NCBI GenBank assembly: GCA_023450745.1
Contig: JAEXGR010000060.1
Span: 13,166-77,165 of the forward strand
From: Synergistota bacterium
GTDB lineage: Bacteria > Synergistota > Synergistia > Synergistales > Synergistaceae
Direction: 5' to 3'
DNA length: 64,000 bases
Positions 51,626-60,324 of the stretch are shown piece by piece. Under the pieces are notes generated by a model. It searched no databases. It was not told the DNA's origin and saw only the letters and a list, made by a program, of their open reading frames with translations. The stretch's first letter is position 1; each line of letters starts with the position of its first letter. Both the position numbers and the translations under genes were made by a program.

Positions 51626-53236
51626 TTGTCCGAAACCATGCTCGAGCTAAAAAACGTAGAAAAGAGCTATTTTGGTAATAAGGTGCTCAAAGGGATATCG
51701 CTCTCTCTGCGCAAAGGCGAAATACACGCGATCGTCGGAGAAAACGGCGCGGGAAAATCCACTCTCATGAACATTATCTTTGGAATGCCCGTTATTCATT
51801 CCACCGGCGGGTTCAGCGGGGAGGTCGTCTTTGACGGGAAACCCGTCAATTTCCGCACCCCGCACGAGGCAATGGCGGCGGGGATAGGGATGGTCCATCA
51901 GGAATTTATGCTATTGCCGGGTTTTTCTATCTCCGAAAATATTAAGCTTAACCGGGAAATAACGACAACGACTTTCTTCAGCAAAGTATTCGGACGCCCG
52001 TTAGAAAAGCTCAATTACGAGAAGATGTACGGCGACAGCAGATCCGCGCTTCACAAACTCGGGCTCGATTTGGATGAGAAATTAATGGTCTCCACTCTCC
52101 CCGTGGGATATATGCAGTTCGTGGAGATCGCCAGAGAGCTGGATAAGAGCCAGACCAAGGTGTTGGTATTGGACGAACCAACCGCGGTTTTGACGGAGAC
52201 GGAAGCGGACACGCTGCTGTCGGTCATGGAGCGGCTGGCGTCAGAGGGCATCGCGATTTTATTCATCACCCACCGGCTCCAGGAGGTTATGCGCGTCGCC
52301 GACAAGATTACCATCCTCCGCGACGGCGAGCTGGTCGCGTCAATAGACAAAAAGGACGCTTCCGTAGGCAGAATGGCGGAACTGATGGTGGGCCGGAAAA
52401 TAGAGAATACCGCTGCCGGCGAGTGCGCATACGGCAAGAATGAAAACGAGAACATCCTCGAGATCGAGGACCTGTGCGTCGACATGCAGGGAGAGGAGAT
52501 CCGGGCGCTGAATCTCTTTGTTCGTAAGGGAGAGATTTTGGGAATAGGCGGTTTAGCCGGACAGGGGAAGATAGGTTTGGCCAACGGAATCATGGGACAC
52601 TGCCACGCCAGCGGCAAAGTGAAAAAAGACGGCCGTCCGATACAATTGAACAATACATCCTCCGCGCTGGCGGCCGGCATGGCGTTTGTATCTGAGGATA
52701 GGCGCGGCGTGGGACTGCTCCTCGACCAATCGATAGAATTTAATATCGCCGCCCCGTCGATGCAGAGCCAGCGCAAGTTTGTGCGCGGAGGAATCCTCGA
52801 AATCGCCGATAATGCGCGGATAAGGGAATATACCCTGAAGATGATCAAAGAATTGGATATTCGCTGCACCGGAGCGCAGCAGCTCACGCGTACGCTTTCC
52901 GGAGGCAACCAGCAGAAAGTCTGCATTGCCAAAGCGCTGTCTTTAGACCCGGACCTCCTTTTTGTTTCCGAGCCGACCAGAGGCATCGACATCGGCGCAA
53001 AGAAGATCGTCCTGGACCTTTTAGTAGAGCTGAATCGTAGAACCAATATGACGATCGTCGTCACCTCTTCGGAGCTTGCGGAGCTGCGCTCGATCTGCGA
53101 CAGGATCGCCATCATATACAATGGCGGCTTGGCAGGCATACTTCCCCCTCAGGCGAGCAACCGCGACTTCGGAATGCTTCTCGCCGGAGAAAAGATCGCT
53201 GTAAACGGAGGATACTCAAAAGATGAACAGCAATAA
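51626..53236 (+). CDS. ABC transporter ATPase with two nucleotide-binding domains
   Basis: A 536-residue twin ATPase of the sugar/nucleoside importer class (RbsA, YufO). NBD1 has Walker A GENGAGKS (38-45) and 'VLVLDEPTAVL', but a degenerate signature ('LPVGYMQ'). NBD2 has the signature 'LSGGNQQKV', but its Walker A lacks the Lys-Ser ('LAGQGKIGL'). This asymmetry is normal for the class. Start is TTG with AAGGAGTG 9 bases upstream; the next ATG is too far from the site. Overlaps the first permease by 14 bases. Confidence 0.92.
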   Translation: MSETMLELKNVEKSYFGNKVLKGISLSLRKGEIHAIVGENGAGKSTLMNIIFGMPVIHSTGGFSGEVVFDGKPVNFRTPHEAMAAGIGMVHQEFMLLPGFSISENIKLNREITTTTFFSKVFGRPLEKLNYEKMYGDSRSALHKLGLDLDEKLMVSTLPVGYMQFVEIARELDKSQTKVLVLDEPTAVLTETEADTLLSVMERLASEGIAILFITHRLQEVMRVADKITILRDGELVASIDKKDASVGRMAELMVGRKIENTAAGECAYGKNENENILEIEDLCVDMQGEEIRALNLFVRKGEILGIGGLAGQGKIGLANGIMGHCHASGKVKKDGRPIQLNNTSSALAAGMAFVSEDRRGVGLLLDQSIEFNIAAPSMQSQRKFVRGGILEIADNARIREYTLKMIKELDIRCTGAQQLTRTLSGGNQQKVCIAKALSLDPDLLFVSEPTRGIDIGAKKIVLDLLVELNRRTNMTIVVTSSELAELRSICDRIAIIYNGGLAGILPPQASNRDFGMLLAGEKIAVNGGYSKDEQQ

Positions 53237-54296
53237 TGAAAATAATCTTTTCCGCCGCATTATAAAAACCGCGAAAAGTTTGGGCGCCGCGCGGATTATC
53301 ATCTTCTGTTTCATCATAATACTGTTTATTTCCGCTCTGCTGCTGCATATTCCGGTCGCAGACCTTTGCAGCAATATATTGACCCGCGTCGGAATGAACG
53401 GCATTTTGGTTCTTGCAATGATACCCACGATGCAGGCTGGCATGGGACCGAATTTTGGCCTGCCCTTGGGGATAATATGCGGCATCGTAGCGGTAACCGT
53501 CGCCATAGAGCTGAACCTCAGCGGGTTTACGGCCCTTGTTTTCGCCCTCGCGCTCTCCGTGTTCGGCGGCGCTCTGATAGGTTATATCTACGGCCTTCTT
53601 CTAAACAAAGTAAAAGGCGAAGAGATGACGGTAGGCACATATATCGGCTTTTCAATAGTATCGCTGATGTCAATTTTCTGGGTCATGGCCCCCTACAGAA
53701 GCCCCGAGATGATTTGGCCCTACGGCGGCAGCGGGCTGCGCGTCACTATTTCTCTCGCGGAACGTATGGACAAACTATTAGATAAGTTTATGGAATTTAA
53801 CTTTATGGGCGTCGTCGTGCCGACGGGTCTCTTGCTCTTTTTAGCTTTCTGTTCGTTCATTTTGTGGATATTTATGCAGTCGCGCAAAGGAATCGCAATC
53901 ACGATAGTTGGCAGCAATCCGAGATTCGCGGAATCAATCGGCCTCAACGTAAATAAAAACAGACTTTTGGCTTCGACCATCTCCGGAGCGCTCGGCGCGG
54001 CAGGCATCGTCATCTACGCGCAGAGTTACGGGTTTTTGCAGCTTTACCAGGCCCCCCTGTTTATGGCTTTCTTCGCCGTCGGGTCGATCCTCATCGGCGG
54101 CGCAAGCATGAACCATGCGCTTATACGCCATGCCATAATCGGCACGTTCCTCTTCCAGGCCCTTTTAGTGATATCTCTTCCGGTCGCCAATATGGTCGTA
54201 TCGGAGAATTTATCCGAAGTGATCCGCACGATCGTCACCAACGGCATAATACTCTACGCTCTTTCACGCAAAGAAGAAGGGGGAGCTTCAAAATGA
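53223..54296 (+). CDS. ABC transporter permease 1
   Basis: A 357-residue membrane permease of the branched/sugar type (about ten helices), as in YufP. The cytoplasmic loop with 'TIVGSNPRFAESIGLNVNKNR' is the family's ATPase-coupling motif. ATG with CGGAGGA. Overlaps the ATPase and second permease genes, so strictly co-translated. Confidence 0.9.
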   Translation: MNSNNENNLFRRIIKTAKSLGAARIIIFCFIIILFISALLLHIPVADLCSNILTRVGMNGILVLAMIPTMQAGMGPNFGLPLGIICGIVAVTVAIELNLSGFTALVFALALSVFGGALIGYIYGLLLNKVKGEEMTVGTYIGFSIVSLMSIFWVMAPYRSPEMIWPYGGSGLRVTISLAERMDKLLDKFMEFNFMGVVVPTGLLLFLAFCSFILWIFMQSRKGIAITIVGSNPRFAESIGLNVNKNRLLASTISGALGAAGIVIYAQSYGFLQLYQAPLFMAFFAVGSILIGGASMNHALIRHAIIGTFLFQALLVISLPVANMVVSENLSEVIRTIVTNGIILYALSRKEEGGASK

Positions 54297-55372
54297 ACGC
54301 ACCAGACAAGGAACAGATAAAGCGGCAGCCGGCGGCCTTTGCATTCTGCAAAGCGAACGCCGTTCCCATCATGTTTATAATAATATGCGCTGTCGGCTGC
54401 TGCTACTCGGGGCTTCCGTGGCAGTTCCTTCTCAATGAGATAATCGTCAGGATGTCAAGAAATTCCTTCCTCGTGATTTCTCTCATCATACCGATAATTG
54501 CGGGGATGGGGCTGAATTTTGGGATCGTCTTAGGGGCGATGGCTGCTCAGTTCGCGCTGATTGCGGTGGTGCTGCTGAATGTTTCGGGAATGGCCGCCAT
54601 GTTTGTCACCATAGTCCTGATGTTGCCGGCGGCTCTGCTTTTTGGGTGGATGACCGGAGTCCTGTTCAATAAAACGCGCGGCAAAGAGATGATAACCGGC
54701 ATCGTCTTAAGTTTCTTCGCAAACGGAGTATATCAGTTAATATGCCTCTGGCTGCTGGGAGCCGTGATTCCAATAAAAGATCCTTCTATCATGCTTCCTA
54801 GCGGCGTGGGGCTCCGCAATACCGTAAGCTTGAAAGCGATTCACTATGTGCTGGATAATATCATCCCGCTGCGTTTTGGAATGATCACCATTCCCGTCGT
54901 TACCTTTGCCGTCATCGCCGTCTTGTGCATAGCAATAAAGTATCTCCTAAAGACGAAATTAGGGCAGGATTTCAGGGCCGTGGGGCAGAATCAGCACGTG
55001 GCCCGCGTATCCGGCATCAACGTCGATAAAGTCCGTATCATCGCCATCATATTTTCCACCGTGCTGGCCGCTCTGGGACAGATAATATTTCTGCAAAACC
55101 TTGGGATACTCACCACTTATGGAAGCCACGTACAGGTAGGAACCTTTGCCGTGGCCGCGATACTGGTGGGAGGCGCGACCGTTTCGAAGGCGACGATACC
55201 GCAGGCCCTCCTCGGGACGTTTCTCTTTCATACGCTTTTCATCGTATCGCCGCTTGCCGGCAAGAACCTGTTCGGAAGCCCTCAAGTCGGAGAATTTTTC
55301 AGAGTGTTCGTCGCATACGGCGTAATCGGTATTGCGCTTGCGCTTCACGCATGGAAATCAAAATCGAAATAA
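54293..55372 (+). CDS. ABC transporter permease 2
   Basis: A 359-residue second permease of the same class, with the coupling motif 'FRAVGQNQHVARVSGINVDKVR'. It overlaps permease 1 by ATGA and completes a heterodimeric channel. The gap to the XRE-cupin gene is 59 bases. Confidence 0.9.
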   Translation: MNAPDKEQIKRQPAAFAFCKANAVPIMFIIICAVGCCYSGLPWQFLLNEIIVRMSRNSFLVISLIIPIIAGMGLNFGIVLGAMAAQFALIAVVLLNVSGMAAMFVTIVLMLPAALLFGWMTGVLFNKTRGKEMITGIVLSFFANGVYQLICLWLLGAVIPIKDPSIMLPSGVGLRNTVSLKAIHYVLDNIIPLRFGMITIPVVTFAVIAVLCIAIKYLLKTKLGQDFRAVGQNQHVARVSGINVDKVRIIAIIFSTVLAALGQIIFLQNLGILTTYGSHVQVGTFAVAAILVGGATVSKATIPQALLGTFLFHTLFIVSPLAGKNLFGSPQVGEFFRVFVAYGVIGIALALHAWKSKSK

Positions 55373-55379
55373 GCTTAAT

Positions 55380-55397
55380 ATGAAGTATAATATTCAT
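55380..55397 (+). promoter_or_regulatory. ATGAA-N8-TTCAT inverted repeat before the XRE-cupin gene
   Basis: The repeat overlaps a TATAAT (55386-55391). The arms ATGAA/TTCAT also flank the core of the palindrome at 49394-49407, with a 4-base instead of an 8-base centre. This could be a second binding site for the XRE-cupin regulator (autoregulation). Confidence 0.35.
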
Positions 55398-55431
55398 GAC
55401 ATGAAGCAATTTTATTTAAGGAGGGACTTCT

Positions 55432-55977
55432 TTGAAATTCTCCGAGAATATACGCAGCTACCGCAAGAAAAGTAAATGGACATTGGCGGAGCTATCAGAG
55501 ATCACCCAGATTTCCGTGGCTCAGCTCTCAAAGTTAGAAACGGGAAAGTCAGAACCCAGTATGGACAGCTTAAGAAAGCTTTCGGCGGCGTATGGCGTGC
55601 CGATGTCGGTCTTGACGCATATGGATGATTCTATCTCGGTTTCCCCCGTGCGCAGCGGCGAAGGCTTTTTGATCAAAGCGGGAACGGAGAGCAATATCGA
55701 CGTAAGATATTTGACGATCAATAAAAACGCAAGAATGCAGCCGGTGACGATGACGCTGCCGCCGGGCGCGGACACCGGCATGTCAAAGCCGCACCCCAGC
55801 GACGAGTTTTTCTACGTAGTGACGGGCACCGTAATTTTTGATTACGGAGAGCATTTCAAATCAAAATTTGAAAAAGGAGATTTCCTCTATTTTGAGGGAC
55901 GTATATTACATCGGTGGAAAAATATCGGAGACGACGTGGCGATAATTTTCTCGTGTAACGATCCCCCCGTCATGTAA
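55432..55977 (+). CDS. XRE-family transcriptional regulator with cupin domain
   Basis: A 181-residue regulator. Residues 3-60 are a helix-turn-helix of the Cro/C1 type ('WTLAELSEITQISVAQLSKLETGKS'). The C-terminal part is a cupin ('HPSDEFFYVVTGTVIFDYG', 'KGDFLYFEGRILHRWKNIG'), which senses a small ligand. Such proteins usually control nearby catabolic or uptake genes, here the DUF3798 ABC operon. Start is TTG with a very strong AAGGAGGG 6 bases upstream. Confidence 0.9.
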   Translation: MKFSENIRSYRKKSKWTLAELSEITQISVAQLSKLETGKSEPSMDSLRKLSAAYGVPMSVLTHMDDSISVSPVRSGEGFLIKAGTESNIDVRYLTINKNARMQPVTMTLPPGADTGMSKPHPSDEFFYVVTGTVIFDYGEHFKSKFEKGDFLYFEGRILHRWKNIGDDVAIIFSCNDPPVM

Positions 55978-56012
55978 AAACTTGCGCCGCGATGACGGCC
56001 GTTTATATGAAA

Positions 56013-56053
56013 GCGCCCGTCCGGGAAATGATTCTCATTTCCCGGACGGGCGC
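56013..56053. terminator. Perfect 18-bp hairpin terminator between XRE-cupin and glpX
   Basis: Positions 56013-56030 and 56036-56053 are exact reverse complements around a 5-base loop (ATTCT), followed by TTTAGTA on the plus strand. On the minus strand it is followed by TTTC. Lies between convergent genes. Confidence 0.85.
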
Positions 56054-56077
56054 TTTAGTAATTACTTAGGGTTTCGC

Positions 56078-57088
56078 TTACAGGAACGAGCAGGCGGACG
56101 ACGGCGCGCCGTATTTGATGCCGCTGATCTCGTCGAGCTTCTGGACGTTGTGCACCGCGTTGATGTAACGCAGCGTGCCGCTCTTGGCGCGCATGACGAG
56201 CGACGAGGTCTCGATGCCTTCGCCGGAGTAGCGCACGCCTTTGAGCCAGTCTCCGTCGGTGACGCCGGTCGCCGCGAAGAAGACGTTTTCACATTTGACA
56301 AGGTCGTTGAGGTGCAGGACCTTATTAACGTCCATGCCCTTCTCTTTGCACTTCTCGCGCTCTTCGTCGTTGCGCGGCCAGAGTTTGCACTGCATGTTGC
56401 CGCCGACGCATTTAAAGGCGCAGGCCGTGATGACCGCCTCGGGAGATCCGCCGACGCCCATCAGCAGGTCGATGCCGGAATTCGGCTTGCAGGTCGAGAG
56501 AGCACCCGCGACGTCGCCGTCGGGAATGAGGCGGATACGCGCGTGGAGCGAACGAATTTCCTTGATGAGCTCCTCGTGGCGCGGCCTGTCGAGGACGACG
56601 ACTGTGACGTCTTCCACCGATTTTCTCAGCGCGCGCGCGACGGCTCTGATGTTGTCGGTCGGCGTGGCGTCGATGTTGATCGCGTGCGCCGCGTAGGGAC
56701 CGGTGGCGATTTTGTCCATATAGAAGATATGCTGCGGGTCGAACAAGGTGTTTCTCTCCGCGAAGGCCACAACGCTGACGGCGTTCGGCAGTCCGTTCGC
56801 GGTGAGGCGCGTACCGTCGATCGGATCTACCGCTATATCAACCTGAGGTTCTGTTCCGCAGCCCAGCTTTTCGCCGTTGAAAAGCATCGGCGCTTCGTCT
56901 TTCTCGCCTTCACCAATAACAACTACCCCGTCCATGTTGACGGTATTGAGAATAAACCGCATCGCGTTGACCGCAGCTCCGTCAACGCCGTTCTTATCCC
57001 CGCGTCCCATCCAGCGGCCTGCGGCCATAGCGGCGGCTTCCGTCGCCCTTACCATCTCAAGCGCTAGATTTCTGTCTGGTGCAGACAT
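56078..57088 (-). CDS. glpX: Fructose-1,6-bisphosphatase class II
   Basis: Gluconeogenic phosphatase removing the C1 phosphate of fructose 1,6-bisphosphate. The 336-residue chain has the GlpX motifs 'WMGRGDKNGVDGAAV', 'GEGEKDEAPML', 'DPIDGTRLTANG' (metal site) and 'LMGVGGSPEAVITACA'. It fits growth on amino acids, which needs gluconeogenesis. ATG with CGGAGGGG. Monocistronic, ending at the strong hairpin. Confidence 0.96.
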   Translation of the reverse strand: MSAPDRNLALEMVRATEAAAMAAGRWMGRGDKNGVDGAAVNAMRFILNTVNMDGVVVIGEGEKDEAPMLFNGEKLGCGTEPQVDIAVDPIDGTRLTANGLPNAVSVVAFAERNTLFDPQHIFYMDKIATGPYAAHAINIDATPTDNIRAVARALRKSVEDVTVVVLDRPRHEELIKEIRSLHARIRLIPDGDVAGALSTCKPNSGIDLLMGVGGSPEAVITACAFKCVGGNMQCKLWPRNDEEREKCKEKGMDVNKVLHLNDLVKCENVFFAATGVTDGDWLKGVRYSGEGIETSSLVMRAKSGTLRYINAVHNVQKLDEISGIKYGAPSSACSFL

Positions 57089-57130
57089 AATAAAACCCCT
57101 CCGTATTGTTATTTTGAGGCCGATGCCGCG

Positions 57131-57262
57131 TCAGGCTCTGACGCGGCGGCAGAAGACCTCGTCTATGTACTCTAAATGATACCCCAAATCAAACAAAGAT
57201 TCCACCTCTGAGTGACTCTTTTTGCCGATCTCCGCGCCGGCGTTGAGAAGTTTGGCGCGCAA
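57131..57262 (-). pseudogene. Relic of a second purB 3' end
   Basis: In the 380-base gap between purB and glpX, the minus strand reads KLLNAGAEIGKK...EVESLFDLGYHLEYIDEVFCRR and then a stop. It aligns without gaps to the last part of the adjacent PurB (ELLKADPRIKKM...LEALFDLEYYLKHIDEVFARF), by hand 18 of 37 residues identical, and ends near the same point. There is no start or upstream PurB sequence I can recognise, so this is a decayed duplicate tail. The purB terminator separates it from purB. Confidence 0.7.
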
Positions 57263-57375
57263 AAAGGCTTTTTGTACCGGCGTTTCACGGTATCGGCCAA
57301 CGCGCCCAATAGGCGCGGCGCCGCCCGCCCTTTCGGCGTACGAGGATTTTGCCGGCCTTTTGGCGGCGTTTTATC

Positions 57376-57418
57376 GATAAAAAGACGAAAGCGCGGCGCG
57401 GCTTTGGCCGCGCCGCGC
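57376..57418 (-). terminator. Terminator of purB
   Basis: GCGCGGCGCGGC (57391-57402) pairs exactly with GCCGCGCCGCGC (57407-57418) around TTTG. On the minus strand it is followed by TTTCGTCTTTTTATC. It lies about 50 bases after the purB stop. Confidence 0.88.
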
Positions 57419-57468
57419 CAAACGGCGTCTATGTTTTTTGACCGGACCGCCGTTTCGCGCCGTATTGC

Positions 57469-58776
57469 TTATTTCGCGGCCGTAAGCTCAGGGAAACGGG
57501 CAAAGACTTCGTCTATATGCTTCAGGTAATACTCGAGATCAAACAGCGCTTCCAGGTCGGCGGGGGTCATTTTCTTAATCCGCGGATCGGCTTTCAGAAG
57601 CTCAAGCAGCGGGACCTTTTCGTTCCAGCAGCGCATGGCGTTGCTCTGCGCGACGGCGTAGGCCTCTTCGCGGCTGACGCCCTCTCTTTCAACGAGCGTG
57701 ATGAGCACGCGTCCCGAGAAGAGCAGCCCCTTGGTGATGTCGATATCCTCCATCATCTTGTCGGCGTTCACCACCAGGCCGCTCATCACCTTGACCATGA
57801 TCTTCGTCATGTAGTGCGCCAGATGGAAGGCGTCGGGCCACATCACGCGTTCGACCGAGGAGTGGCTGATGTCGCGTTCATGCCAGAGGGCGATGTCCTC
57901 CAGCGCCGGCACGGCAAAGCCGCGCAGCAGGCGCGACATGCCGCAGACTCTTTCACAGAGGATAGGATTCTTTTTATGCGGCATCGCCGAGGAGCCCTTC
58001 TGTCCCTTTTTGAAGGGCTCGAGCGCTTCAAGCACTTCTGTGCGCTGGAGGTGACGCACTTCGAGCGCGAGACGCTCAAGGGTGCCGCCGAAGATGGCAA
58101 GGTCGGTGACGATACGCGCGTGCCGGTCTCTCTGGATGACCTGTGTCGAAACGGGGTCAATTCCCAGGCCAAGCAGTTCGCAGACGCGCGCCTCGATTGT
58201 GGGCGGGCAGTTGGCGTAGGTACCGACGGCGCCCGACAGCTTGCCGACCATCATCTCTTTTTTGCTCTGCGTCAGCCGCTCGATGTCGCGTCCCAGCTCG
58301 GCGTAGTGATTGAGCAGCTTGAGGCCGAAGGTGGTCGGCTCGGCGTGGATTCCGTGCGTGCGTCCGGGACAGGGCGTGAGCTTGTATTCGACGGCCTTTT
58401 CCCCGAGAATTTTATGGAGTTTTTTAAGTTCGGCTACGACAACGTCCATACTCTCTCCGAGCAGGAGCGAAGAGGCGGTGTCGATGACGTCGCTGCTCGT
58501 CAGGCCAAGGTGGACGAAGCGGCCCGATTCACCGATCGTTTCGGCCACGCTCGACACAAAGGCGATCACATCGTGCTGCGTTACCTCTTCTATTTCTCGG
58601 ATACGTTCGACGGAAAACCCCGCCTTTTCTTTTATGTTGCGAAAATCTTCGTCCGGCACCGCTCCGGCCTCGTTCCAGGCCTGCGTCGCCGCGAGTTCGA
58701 CGTCAAGCCAGCGGCGAAAGCGGTTTTCGTCGGTCCATATTTTTTTTATCTCCGGTGTTTCGTAGCGCGGTATCAT
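57469..58776 (-). CDS. purB: Adenylosuccinate lyase
   Basis: Eliminates fumarate from SAICAR and adenylosuccinate in purine synthesis. The 435-residue chain shows 'TSSDVIDTA', 'GRTHGIHAEPTTFG' (catalytic His), the superfamily signature 'GSSAMPHKKNP' (catalytic Ser) and 'DISHSSVERV'. ATG with GGGAGG 8 bases upstream; the TTG one codon earlier is less likely. A degenerate copy of its 3' end lies downstream. Confidence 0.97.
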   Translation of the reverse strand: MIPRYETPEIKKIWTDENRFRRWLDVELAATQAWNEAGAVPDEDFRNIKEKAGFSVERIREIEEVTQHDVIAFVSSVAETIGESGRFVHLGLTSSDVIDTASSLLLGESMDVVVAELKKLHKILGEKAVEYKLTPCPGRTHGIHAEPTTFGLKLLNHYAELGRDIERLTQSKKEMMVGKLSGAVGTYANCPPTIEARVCELLGLGIDPVSTQVIQRDRHARIVTDLAIFGGTLERLALEVRHLQRTEVLEALEPFKKGQKGSSAMPHKKNPILCERVCGMSRLLRGFAVPALEDIALWHERDISHSSVERVMWPDAFHLAHYMTKIMVKVMSGLVVNADKMMEDIDITKGLLFSGRVLITLVEREGVSREEAYAVAQSNAMRCWNEKVPLLELLKADPRIKKMTPADLEALFDLEYYLKHIDEVFARFPELTAAK

Positions 58777-58815
58777 CAAGATAGCCTCCCTTAATAAATT
58801 GCCTTTTTAAAAATT

Positions 58816-59412
58816 TTAATCTCCGCCGTCAGGAGCACAGGTCTGCGCGCCGCGCGATTCTCTTTTCCAGTCTTCGCGCACCAGTTCCAGCCAGCCGTCG
58901 TATACGCCGCTCTTGAAGTCGGGGAAGGTATAGAAGAAGTTCTCCCAGCGTCCCTTCCGGCGGCAGAGCGTCACCTCACAGAAGATGCCGTCCCGCAGGT
59001 AGACGCGGTGCGCCTGCCCCTTCGTCGAGGCCAGCAAAAGCCTCGCTCCGTCGATCGTGCCGGGGTCAAGGTTGACGCGGCGGCTGTCGCCGGTCTTTCG
59101 TTCCAGGCGGCAGCTCTCATTCTTCCAGTCCGGCAGCTTCGACATCGGATACAGTCCCGGATATGAAAAAAAGATCCGATCCAGCTCCGGCGCAATATCT
59201 TCGTAATAGTTCGTCCAGACGAAGGGCATCCGCGCGCTCACCCTCTCCGGTTCGCCCCAGCTCCCGGCCAGCAGCGAACGGGCCCGTTCGTATATTTTTT
59301 GGTCGTCTCGCGGCACCAGAAGCGCGACGATCTTCTTGACCAGCGGGTCGCGCGGATGCCTTCCCCCGCAGTCGCGCAAAAGCCCCTCGTTTTTATTCGG
59401 CTCTTCCGGCAT
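58816..59412 (-). CDS. DUF4416 family protein
   Basis: A 198-residue protein of the DUF4416 family, function unknown. Family landmarks: 'FVWTNYYEDIAPEL', 'RRVNLDPGTIDGARLLLAS', 'KGQAHRVYLRDGIF' and 'YTFPDFKSGVYDGW'. Start at the ATG of MPEEPN, which overlaps ftsY by 20 bases; a longer in-frame reading runs further into ftsY. Position behind ftsY suggests simple co-transcription. Confidence 0.85.
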   Translation of the reverse strand: MPEEPNKNEGLLRDCGGRHPRDPLVKKIVALLVPRDDQKIYERARSLLAGSWGEPERVSARMPFVWTNYYEDIAPELDRIFFSYPGLYPMSKLPDWKNESCRLERKTGDSRRVNLDPGTIDGARLLLASTKGQAHRVYLRDGIFCEVTLCRRKGRWENFFYTFPDFKSGVYDGWLELVREDWKRESRGAQTCAPDGGD

Positions 59413-60322
59413 CAAGCAGCGTCTCCACAAAAGTGCGCGGATCAAAGAGCTGGAGGTCGTCTATTCCCTCGCCGAGCCCCACGTAGCGTATCGGCATCTT
59501 GAGTTTGTCGGCGATCGCGATGACGATGCCGCCTTTGGAGGTGTTGTCGAATTTCGTGAGGACGACCCCCGTTATCGGCATCGCCTTACTGAAAGTCTCG
59601 GCCTGCATAAAGCCGTTCTGCCCGGTCACCGCGTCCAGAACGATGAGCACCTCGGCGGGGCCTTCGGGCACCTCGCGCTTGATGACGCGCGTCACCTTCG
59701 ACAACTCTTCCATGAGGTTGGATTTCGTGTGGAGACGTCCCGCGGTATCGGCGATTATCACGTCGTCGCCCGCGGCTTTGGCCGCCATTATCGAATCGTA
59801 GACGACGGCGGCGGGGTCGCTGTCCTGCGCCTGCGCGACGACGCGCACGCCCGCGCGTTCGCCCCAGGCCTTGAGCTGTTCGATGGCGGCGGCGCGGAAG
59901 GTGTCGGCGGCGGCCATGATGACTCTTTTGCCTTCGGCTTTAAGCTGAGAGGCCAGCTTGCCGGAGGTGGTAGTCTTGCCGCTGCCGTTGACGCCGATCA
60001 TGATGACGATCGACGGCTTCTGCGAAAGGTCCAGCGGCTTGCCCATTCCCGGCACCGCCTCCAGGCGGGAGATCAAAAGCTCGGCAAAGGCGGACTTAAG
60101 CTCCCGTTTATTGGTTATCCTGCGATCCACCATCACCTGCCTGAGATCGTTTATAAGCCCCTCAGTAGTGTCGATGCCGACATCTCCGAGTATGAGGCTC
60201 TCTTCAAGCTCATCCCAGAAGTCGTCGGTCACAGGATCGTCGGAAAAGAGGTTTGAGACGCTCTGAGTCCAGCGGTTCCCGGTATTTTTCAACTTTTCGG
60301 CAAAATTTTTAAATATCCCCAT
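59393..60322 (-). CDS. ftsY: Signal recognition particle receptor FtsY
   Basis: The SRP-receptor GTPase that docks ribosome-SRP complexes to the Sec translocon. The 309-residue chain lacks the long acidic A domain of E. coli and consists of N and G domains: P-loop 'GVNGSGKTTTSGKLA', 'ADTFRAAAIEQL', 'DTAGRLHT' and 'TKFDNTSKGG'. ATG with GCGGAGGTG. Part of the tmk-holB-ricT-ftsY cluster. Confidence 0.97.
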   Translation of the reverse strand: MGIFKNFAEKLKNTGNRWTQSVSNLFSDDPVTDDFWDELEESLILGDVGIDTTEGLINDLRQVMVDRRITNKRELKSAFAELLISRLEAVPGMGKPLDLSQKPSIVIMIGVNGSGKTTTSGKLASQLKAEGKRVIMAAADTFRAAAIEQLKAWGERAGVRVVAQAQDSDPAAVVYDSIMAAKAAGDDVIIADTAGRLHTKSNLMEELSKVTRVIKREVPEGPAEVLIVLDAVTGQNGFMQAETFSKAMPITGVVLTKFDNTSKGGIVIAIADKLKMPIRYVGLGEGIDDLQLFDPRTFVETLLDAGRAE

Positions 60323-60324
60323 TC

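Noticed and set aside
51626..53236. Degenerate signature in NBD1 and missing Walker A lysine in NBD2 as evidence of a broken ABC ATPase.
   Set aside because: This asymmetry is normal for the twin ATPases of sugar/nucleoside importers.
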